Shown here: positions 25,601 to 33,800 of the stretch, piece by piece | How positions within the stretch are numbered: position 1 is the first letter of the stretch | How the letters are laid out: every line of letters starts with the position of its first letter | Source: Bacilli bacterium | GTDB taxonomy: Bacteria; Bacillota_I; Bacilli_A; RFN20; CAG-826 | Direction: 5' to 3' | Length of the DNA: 39,398 bases | Assembly: GCA_017454295.1 (NCBI GenBank) | Contig: JAFTDF010000022.1 | Coordinates: 1-39,398 of the forward strand | The notes under the pieces: generated by a model | The model's input: only the letters and a program-made list of their open reading frames with translations | The model's database searches: none | Told to the model about the DNA's origin: nothing | Translations under genes and position numbers: made by a program

Positions 25601-27248
25601 CGATGGAGCAGAGGTGTACAACGACGAACAAAGCGTTACTAACCTAGCGAACACGCAAGGAGCGATCTTTAATCTTTATGCCGTTTGGTCTCCTGATGGC
25701 CACACCATCACCTTAAATGGCAACGGCGGCACGCCAAGCAGCTCTTCCTTCACCCATTATTACGATACTCCGGAAAGCTTATCCGGTTATACGGCCACAA
25801 GAGACGGCTATACCTTCGTGGGTTGGTTCGAAGCCACGACTGGGACCGACCATGTCACAGCCGTTCCTTCGAGTCTCAATGAGGCAGACACTTATTACGC
25901 CCATTGGGTGCAGAATACCTCGGTGGTCTTAGACGTTAGCAATGTCGGTTGGGGCACCGTTTATTTGAAATCATGGATTACCGTCGATGGGGTATATCTT
26001 GAAAACGAAACAACCGCTACTCAAATCATTGGCAGCAAATTATTTATCAAATCCTTCCCATCCGGGGCAAGCTTCCTGGTGGAAAACGCCGCAAACGCCA
26101 CGGGCAGTGACCGCACAGCGAACATTACCGATATCAGTACGAATGGTACTGGTTACTTGGTTGTCCACTCCTCCACCGTCGATTACTCTAATCGCAAGTG
26201 GAATTGGCAAAGCGATTTGGATGAAGGCAGCGCCGCCATCACGGTTGATAGCGATATTGCCGCTTCCGATGGCGACCATCGGATGGGCTACGCCATTTGG
26301 TGGGGGCTTGACAGTAACCCAAATGATTATGTTTTAGAGACTGGACTCGTACTGAATGCGGGAGATACATTCTATTTGACGGTGAACGGGGTGAAGAAAA
26401 CCACCTTGGACAGCGATTATCACGCGACCAGCGACGGTACAAAATGCACCATCAAACGAGATGGACGGTACATCTTCTTCTATACCACGGGTGGGAATAT
26501 CGCCTTGGTCGAAGTCCCATTATTGGGAAATGGCTATCACATCATGAAAACCAGCGGATCTAGCAGCGATTCCTTCGAAGGCGGCGTGAAGATGCACGAG
26601 ATTTATGAGGCCGATGCAGTTAACATCGCCACCTACAAGTTCTTCAAGGTCACCGCGGAAGACGTGACCAACGGAACCAACAAGATTTATATCCGTAGCT
26701 ATGTGGATAACGAACAGGAAACTTTCGCACCGCAAGGCACGCCTACCGTCGGCACCAAGAGCGGGAATTTCGTCCAAGGTTTGGCGGCCGGTTATTACAA
26801 CATCTATCTCTACGAATCCGGCGGCAACACAATCTTCGATGTCACGACATCCGGTGTTGGAGATTTCTTCACGTTCAACTATTTGGATTCTTCCAAATCC
26901 GGTTCCTCCGCCACCATTCAAGCCCAAAATACGACCTTCGTTCTTGAAGTGTGCTTTTCCACGGTCAGCCAGCAAGCGTTGGCGGTGAGTATCATACCCA
27001 CCAACCCATTCTCCACTTTCATCGACGTGAAGTATTACATCACCGACGAAAAGCAAGAAGATCCCTACGTCTATGGACGGGAGCGGTATTATGCCGATTC
27101 CAATTCCAGCGAAGGGATTACAACCACGGCAAATCAGCCAGCAAAGTTATACTTTGCTTATATCGTCATGGAATACTCGACTTGGTATGTGATGAGAGAG
27201 TGTCCACAAGGATCCTTATCGTTTGTAATACAGGGGGTGCAGGCATGA
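22605..27248 (+). CDS. Giant InlB-repeat protein lacking its 5' end (silent copy 1)
   Basis: The frame is open from 22596 to 27248, but the only start before the homologous part is GTG at 22605 with no ribosome site, and no signal peptide follows. Homology to the intact giant begins at the junction box (22712-22730): PGEVTAGNTD here, TGGVESGTTD there. The order of parts is the same: N-terminal domain with GVGYYITG, linker ending in DSGPKRAE (near 23475), beta modules, six InlB repeats (24462-25913), beta modules and the shared C-terminal domain (from about 26920). A vestige ASFARKQ near 22664 resembles the end of the signal in the small partner proteins. About 1510 homologous codons remain open, so selection has acted. 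The stop overlaps the next start. It may be a silent cassette, a recent truncation, or an assembly artefact. Confidence 0.75.
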   Translation: MCHSLSSKNQKIPKHFSIHASFARKQKNQAALWCNWCVPGEVTAGNTDLSIVSVTGSKFSYDDVNSTTVDYNHGTSISYTSSGTRPVDNYSVGELAEDFDTPAGGVGYYITGDATWVGSLQEHSGKTSAQKEELAGKYNASRKLTAKGKLTDKTFYLEGVSIKAVNEKIQIRRHYFVESGGKTSTKDGFVTLSLDSSASSYASIESNALKFSSTGTYTIWFNETYEDTTGSKRNEGTIGLIKTSSSTPDNPTPANLMEEIDQKQQPSKGQAKPSLGSGPSEAKKPDSGPKRAEHDNSNYYLVGSGSFESGTDWSTETGLRMRNGGGNNAGALFGVYLTAGDVFQIKYVNGNAETWYGWSSLKNSGAYSSFRPAYYDYYNNWTWENWGGGNGDITADGAHDYYVNNNDNYWGMGRWSGTVGWTTFNGLWQGGNLYKYTNGRQVGDTVATGFKIYGTDISSGDLTYQTNGNIVVSTTGYYNIYYNSSENKVVIDGMTMPVLIGSINNTRNGSRSSYTESTSTFAFSRNASTGYLELSSFLLHKDDTVKIYGTKNGSGKYASYNSNLSSNYFALSDSEKYIKIKKTGLYTFSLWKDIWEETNPHDDSFKSGNLSSISFGYLTTAVTLNQQSGSGGSDSVTASYDAAMPSATMPTRSGYTFSGYYTGTGGSGTKYYNADGSSAKAWDFEDATKTLYAYWRAVYVVHYDGNGNTGGTAPSDSEETASGDNVTVADIGTLVKIGYIFDHWDTKDDGSGTDYLPGDEHNFDNNTTLYAIWTPITYSVRFNKNDGSGTTSTQDGTFTYGTGKTLSTIASLSWSKTGYSFLGWAYTSDGAKAINNGASLSTPSDDYVPANNGTLDLYAKWQAISTDVTLDNDGGSTNKTIVATYDSAMPLTVKGGGALSAPTKTGYLFGGYFTAKNGGGTQYYTYSNSTLSSTRNWAETSVTTLYAKWTAITYEVKYNANGGSDSMSNSTHTYGTAKTLTANAFTRTGYSFAGWATTSDGAEVYNDEQSVTNLANTQGAIFNLYAVWSPDGHTITLNGNGGTPSSSSFTHYYDTPESLSGYTATRDGYTFVGWFEATTGTDHVTAVPSSLNEADTYYAHWVQNTSVVLDVSNVGWGTVYLKSWITVDGVYLENETTATQIIGSKLFIKSFPSGASFLVENAANATGSDRTANITDISTNGTGYLVVHSSTVDYSNRKWNWQSDLDEGSAAITVDSDIAASDGDHRMGYAIWWGLDSNPNDYVLETGLVLNAGDTFYLTVNGVKKTTLDSDYHATSDGTKCTIKRDGRYIFFYTTGGNIALVEVPLLGNGYHIMKTSGSSSDSFEGGVKMHEIYEADAVNIATYKFFKVTAEDVTNGTNKIYIRSYVDNEQETFAPQGTPTVGTKSGNFVQGLAAGYYNIYLYESGGNTIFDVTTSGVGDFFTFNYLDSSKSGSSATIQAQNTTFVLEVCFSTVSQQALAVSIIPTNPFSTFIDVKYYITDEKQEDPYVYGRERYYADSNSSEGITTTANQPAKLYFAYIVMEYSTWYVMRECPQGSLSFVIQGVQA
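22712..22730 (+). other. Shared junction box of silent copy 1
   Basis: GTGTGTTCCCGGCGAAGTG. It faces the box of the intact gene (22198-22172) in inverted orientation, 513 bases away, and has the same reading frame through GGC G. Confidence 0.55.
24462..25913 (+). repeat. Six InlB-type repeats in silent copy 1
   Basis: Six units, each ending in YAxW. The first closely matches repeats 4 and 7 of the intact giant (SGTKYYNADGSSAK, ATKTLYAYW). Confidence 0.88.
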
Positions 27249-27754
27249 ATTTAAAGCGAAACATTCTTGCCATCGGTGCGTTGGCCTCCATTACCATCGC
27301 AATGGGTGCCATCGGTGGGGTAACGTATGCCTCATTTAAGAGAAACCAAACAATTAGCGAAACGATCCCCCTCTCTTATTTATATCTAAGGCCAACCGGA
27401 ATATGGGAATATGATAGCCCCGGCTTTGCTTTGTACTATTTCAAATCAAGCGACAACTCCGATCACGGCACCATCACTCCAGTCGGAAACAAACTCGATG
27501 CGGATGGCACCCATCACATCTATTGGTTCGAATGGCCAGCGGCAAAATACGACCGTTTCGTTTTCTTGCGCGTCAACCCTTCCACCTGGAGTACCTACGA
27601 TCCGTTTGGAACGGGGTTTTGGACGCAGACTCTCGACTTAAACTTCTACGCAAAGTGCAACGCGTTTGAAATCACGGTTTTGAATCAAGATAACAGCGGG
27701 AAATCGAACGGATCTTGGAAAATCTATAGTGATTCCCGATTCAGAGATCCTTGA
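27245..27754 (+). CDS. Small secreted partner protein 1 (169 aa)
   Basis: ATG at 27245 overlaps the stop of the giant gene (ATGA) and has AGGGGG at 27232-27237. The N-terminus has Lys and Arg, a hydrophobic stretch, and ends in TYASFKRNQ, the pattern of SipW-dependent or TasA-like exported proteins. The mature part (about 130 aa) looks like one beta module of the giants. It shows YLRPTG, a central YDRFVFLRVNPSTW, then W.QTLDL, a short strand and GKSNGSWKIY. It is probably secreted with, or as a subunit of, the giant protein. The family is not named. The carbohydrate-binding-module resemblance is inferred from the pattern of Trp and Tyr and the module copies in the giants. A terminator follows. 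Confidence 0.8.
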   Translation: MNLKRNILAIGALASITIAMGAIGGVTYASFKRNQTISETIPLSYLYLRPTGIWEYDSPGFALYYFKSSDNSDHGTITPVGNKLDADGTHHIYWFEWPAAKYDRFVFLRVNPSTWSTYDPFGTGFWTQTLDLNFYAKCNAFEITVLNQDNSGKSNGSWKIYSDSRFRDP

Positions 27755-27774
27755 TTCTAAGTGTCGTTCTTTAT

Positions 27775-27795
27775 GCGGGTTTTAGCCCGCTTTTT
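27775..27795 (+). terminator. Terminator after partner protein 1
   Basis: GCGGG (27775-27779) pairs with CCCGC (27786-27790), followed by five T. It sits only about 10 bases before the junction box of the next giant, so that gene cannot be read efficiently from upstream. Confidence 0.8.
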
Positions 27796-27803
27796 GGCCA
27801 TTA

Positions 27804-27830
27804 GTGTTTTCCCGGCGGAGTAGAAAGCGG
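27804..27830 (+). other. Shared junction box of silent copy 2
   Basis: GTGTTTTCCCGGCGGAGT followed by AGAAAGCGG. It matches the box of the intact gene at 18 of 20 bases over its last 20. The codon before its homologous part is a TAG stop (27802-27804). Confidence 0.6.
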
Positions 27831-27840
27831 ATCACCAGAA

Positions 27841-30800
27841 TTGACGGTCCAAGGAATCACCGGATACAAGAATGTTTTGCCCAACGACGAAAGCGGTGCA
27901 ATTGACTATAGTACGGAAAACATCCAACACTACGATGCGGGAACCGGGACTTCGGAACGTATTAACACCGATATCTCCGGAGAAGACGAAAACTTTGATA
28001 TCCCCGATGAAGGCGTTGGTTACTATGTGATCAAAGGCCACAACGGTTCTTTTAGTGCCGCCGATTCGAGCTATGTCTATAAACTCACCCAATATGAGGA
28101 AGGGGACAATCGGGTCAAGCGGGCCTACTCCACTTCCAACATTACTCTATCGGCGAATGATGTTTTACGTTTCAAATATTATGGTTTTTCCGATGGCCAC
28201 ACCACTTATGAAACGCTACCAATAACCACATCCGGTAATTCTAAAACCGAAATTAATGAATCTGGTGACGTAAAAGTTGTTTCTGGTTCAAGTGTTTCAT
28301 ACAAAGTATGGCTCGATTACGACACCACATCCGGAAGAACAGCATGGTTGGAGACCGTTGGGTCGTTTGTGGAAGAAGTCGAAGAAGAACAAGTCAGCAC
28401 GATTCGTTCTAACACCCCAAAAATGCCCGGGCATGGGCCAAAGAGGGCAACATTCAGTGGCGGCACCAGGGTTTTCGTCGAGTATTCCGCCGTATCATCC
28501 TGGTGGACCAATCCTTTCATTTACGTTTGGAACGGGAGCACTACTGCGAAAAAGGCCATGACAACCGGCGATAATAACTATCTTTGGGTCGATTTGCCCG
28601 ATGGAAACTGGACTAATTGCATTTTCTATCGAGCTGAGAAAATAGATTCGACTTGGTGGAACCAGACTACCGATCAATCTTTTGCAACAAGTAAAAACGT
28701 ATTCACATTTGATGGAAACGGCGGAGATAAGAGCAAAACCGGTTCTTGGTCAACAGGGTCGTTTTTAAGCGGAACTTATTATGTCAAAGACCCAACTAAT
28801 AATTGGGCAGCTGACGGAGCACGCCTATCCGCAAATCTATGTAATGGCCCTTCCGCAAATTCGTGGATAAATCTAACAAGGGTTGGAACCTCTCAGTATT
28901 ATATCGCTACGCTTCCTGAAGGTTATTGGAACAATATTATTTTCTGTAGGATGGACCCCAATGGGTCAAATCAATGGTCGAGCCGATGGAATCAAACCGA
29001 GAATCAATCCAAGCCCTCTGACTCTAAAAAGTGCTTCACCTTACCGTCTGCGCCTGAAGGGCAGACTACATCGGGAGGATCCTGGGGCAGCCACACCTTC
29101 ACTTTGACTGTCAGTGCAGGGAGCAATGGAACAGTTTCTGGTGGGGGAGACATAACTATAGGCGGTTCATCCACTATTTCAGCCACTGCCAATTCTGGTT
29201 ATCACTTTGCAAAATGGGATGACAATAACACGAACGCTTCCCGCTCTTTGTCTAATCTCGCCCCTGATTCCAAGATAAGCTACACGGCTTCGTTTGCAGC
29301 CAATACTCTAACGGTTAAATACAACGCCAACGGTGGATCCGGCTCTGCCATGTCCGATTCCTCTTTGACCTATGGGGCATCTGGCTGGGACACCCTCCGA
29401 ACCAACACCTACACCAAGGGAGGATACACCTTTGCTGGGTGGGCAACTTCGGAAGACGGTTCGGTCGCATATGCTGATGGAGGCCCTTTAACTGTTTCCG
29501 ATTTCTCCGCCGCTTCAGGAACTTTGAATCTATATGCTAAATGGACCGCCAACAAATATAGTGTGTCTTTCTACGGAAACTATCCAAACGACGCAACCTC
29601 TACCTCTTCGCTAATCGAGACTAAAACAAACCAAACTTACAACACAAATTACACTTTGCCATCCTCGAATCCTTCCTATACAGGTTGGACCTTTGCTGGT
29701 TGGTACGATGCGGCAACCGGTGGGAGCGAAATCACCGGTTCCACTCTCATCACTACAGCGGGAAACCACAACATCTACGCTCACTGGACGGCAAACACCT
29801 ATACAGTTCGGTTCCATAGCAACCATGATTCCGATGTAACCGTCGATCAAGATTTTACCTATGATGCAGCAGCAGCTGCGCTAACTTCCACAGCCACCTT
29901 GTTCAATACGGCTAACTTCGAGAAATCTGGCTGGGTATTTGATGAATGGACAGCAAATGCTGACGGAACCGGAACCTCCTATACCGATGGCCAGTCGGTT
30001 CGAAATCTAACTGCTACTGTAAACGGTGTTTATCACATCTATGCCCAATGGAAACAAACTTATAACGTAATCTATAACGCTAACGAAGCCACCGGAGGAA
30101 GCGTTCCTACCAGCCACTCGAATATCGATTTCGGAACCGGAATCACCGTGAAAGGCAACACGGGTTCATTGTATAAAAACGGCTATGTCTTTAATGGTTG
30201 GAATACGGCGGACGATGGAAATGGAACCCATTATGCCGTTGACGCTACTCCGGCAGCCTTCAATGCGAATACCACCCTCTTTGCTGAGTGGGTGGCCGAC
30301 ATCTATACAATCGTTCTCGATAACGACAGTGCGACTAGCGCCGGCACCACTTCAATCTACGAAAAATATGGAGTCGGTTACTATCTAGATAGCGCCGCTT
30401 CCTCCCAGCAAATGACGGCATCTTCCAACCCAATTACAAAGCCAACAAAAAACGGCTATGTTTTCGGCGGCTATTGGACCGTGGATGGCGGAAGCGGAAC
30501 CAAATACATCGATGAAAACGGCAAACTAACCTCCAGCGCGGTCACCACCACTTTCCATCAAAATTCCGGCACCCTGAAGCTTTATGCCAAATGGACATTA
30601 GGGGTTTATGAAATCCAACTCGATAACGACAGTGCGACTAGCGCCGGCGCCACATCGATCTATGAAAAATATAACACCGGCTACTACCTCAACTATTCAG
30701 CAGAAGCGGTCAGCAACCAGATGTCTCCTTCTTCCAACCCAATCGATGTTCCGAGAAAAACCGGTTACACCTTTGGCGGTTATTACACCGAAGAGAATGG

Positions 30801-33800
30801 AAACGGCACCCAATACATCGACACCAACGGCAACCTGACCTCCAGCGCGGTCACCACCACTTTCTATGATGGAATCACGCTCAAACTCTATGCGAAATGG
30901 ACCGCTAATAAATATACCGTTACCTTAAATAATGAAGATGCGGATGCACTTACGCCTGGGGCTGACTCTGTTACTGCGACCTATAATGATGCCCTCCCTT
31001 CCATCGCCGCAAACAAACCTGTTCGTTCCGGCTATACCTTTGGTGGTTATTGGACCGTGGCGGGCGGTGGCGGCTCTATGTATATCAAAGCCGATGGCAC
31101 CTCCAATATCGACCACTACCTCATCGATGGCACGACAACTCTCTATGCTAAGTGGTCACGCACCGTCAGCTTGGATGGCTATTCTGTCGATAACACAAGC
31201 ACTCAAAACTTCACATTAATTTGGCATGCCGTTGCTAGTGGAAACATCACCGCTCCCAGCAAAACCGGTTACACCTTTGGTGGCTACTTCACCGGAACTA
31301 GCGGATCGGGAACAAAGATATTTAACGCAAACGGCACCCCCGCAAACGCTTGGAATGTTGCCGGCGATACGCTGCATGCCCTTTGGACCGCCAATACCTA
31401 TTCGGTCACGTTGAACGGGAATGACGGAACTCCGGCCAGCCAAAGCATCACCGCAACTTACGATGCCGCAATGCCAGGAACCAATACCTCAAGTGCCGCT
31501 TTGACCATTCCCACTCGAACCGGTTATACGTTTGGGGGTTATTGGACTAGTTCCAATAGTGGAACCACCTTGGTCACCCAGTATTACAACGACGATCTCA
31601 CTTCCACAAAGTCTTGGGTTGAAACCGATGTCACTGTGCTCTATGCGAAATGGACAATCAAAACAACGAGAATTACGTTTAATGGAAACGGAAATGACAG
31701 CGGAAGCGTTCCTAACTCAATCGACGTTAACTATGGTTCTGTCCCATCCTCTCTAGGGGCAACCGCGTTGGTGAAAGCCGGATATCACTTTGGCGGTTAT
31801 TGGTACAGTTCTAACGGTGGATCGACTCTATCGAAACGGTATTTCGCACCAGCCGGGTCATTCTCTCAGGTAAATTGGGATAGGGAAGAAGCATCTATCA
31901 CGCTTTATGCACAATGGATTGCGAACGATTATAAAGTTCGTTTCTATTCGAACGGTGGAACCGGCGGGCCAACCACTCAGACCTTTACTTATGATGCCGC
32001 TGCCCAAGCTCTCACCTCCTTTGACTCTTTAAGTTTTGCCAACACCGGCATGCATTTCGTGAAATGGAACACTCAAAGCAATGGTGAAGGCACCGATTAC
32101 TCCGATGGGCAATCAGTACGTAACCTAACGACGGCACTCAATGGCTATTTCGATTTATATGCCGTTTGGGCATATAACGAATACAGCGTTGCCTTTGACA
32201 AGAACGACGGTGGAGGGTCTAACGGCTCTCAATCCGGATTCGTCTACAACACCTCTAAAGCCCTCACGGCTTTTGAATCGCTAAGCATTACGGCCCCCAC
32301 TGGAATGCATTTCGTCGGATGGGCCACCAGTAGCGAAGGATCCAAAGCTTACGACGATGGGGATTCTCTCGTCACGCCAACCCCCACTCCAAGTCATAAT
32401 GGAACATTCACGCTTTATGCCCTTTGGGAATATAACACCTATACCGTCACTTTGGATCCGAGCAAAAATGGAGTCACGGTTCTAACAAACGGCGATACCT
32501 CAACTACTGCCACATTTAACTCCGCAATGCGTTCCATTACCGTTCCGACTGCGGATGGCTATGTCTTCCGCGGATATTACACCGGAGCGGATGGAGCAGG
32601 AACCAAATACTATAATCAAGACGGCAGCTCTGCCAATACATGGAATCTCACTTCCGACACCACTTTGCATGCTAAGTGGGAACTCAAAACCAAATTTGAA
32701 CAAGGAGATGTTATCTATTACGTCCCCAGTGATGCGTGGCTGGCTTCTCCCGAAGGCAAGACCACTTATACCGCTGCTTACTTTTATACCTCCTCCGCGC
32801 CCTACTACAGATGGTGGGTCAAATTCAGCGACTTCACGACAGTCGAAACTTCTCCAAGAACGCTCTTTAGCGTAACCGTTCCAGGGAACTCCACCATCTC
32901 CACATGGGATGGAATGCAGTTCTGCCGTTACGATTCCACCAAGGATGGCAACATTAACATTAACGCTGGGCCGGATGACAATACATCAAACCTTTGGAAT
33001 TACACCAGCCCGTTCACTTATACGGCTGGGAAAGACCTCTTATATGGCGTCGAGGACAGCAACTGTTCGGGATCCAACACGAGTTGGAAGATTTACCGCG
33101 CAACCATGCCTAGCGCCGATAGGACCTACTACTATTTCGATAACACCAACACCTTCACCGGAGGTGGGAAAGTTCCGACCGCATATATTTGGAGCAGCAA
33201 CTATTACGTCAAGAGTTATGGCATCCAGTATTCAGCATGGCCTGGAACAGCAATGACCCAGCCGGATTCGACGATAACACGTCACGAAAATGTGCCGATC
33301 GAATATGTTTGGTACATTACAATTCCATCAATCTATGATCATATTATCTTCGATAAAGGCCCAGGAGCAGGCAGCAGCGATCCTGCTTCCCAAACCGCAA
33401 ACTTGACCTTAGGTACGGGGGAGAACCAAGGACAACCCAACTGGTTCTTTGTCGTAACCGGCGAGCAAGACAACAACAATAACTGGACCGGCCGTTGGGC
33501 TGAAGCAATCTACCCCGTCATTCTCCATGGCGTCTATTTCCTTGATAGCACGCAAATCACGACTAATATAGTAGAAACGGGATACTCATTCGGGATCGAA
33601 CCATATAGGCCCACCGGGGATTATGATGATGGCTACTTCTATTTTGGAAACGGCACAACTGGAGTAGGCTACCGCTTCTATTCTGGCGCCACCGCTTCTT
33701 ATTACACCGCGGCTACTTGTGCCAACAATGAAAGGTTCGTCATTGGTACAAATGCCGTTGATGGTCTGACGTTCTCCGAAGGTTCTTATCATCTTTATGT

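Noticed and set aside
26520-27056. 178-aa minus-strand open frame opposite silent copy 1
   Set aside because: Antisense to clear repeat-protein coding sequence; composition mirrors the sense codons.
26951-27244. N-terminal extension of partner protein 1 into the giant gene
   Set aside because: The extension is out-of-frame reading of the giant. The ATG at 27245 has a ribosome site and starts a proper signal peptide.
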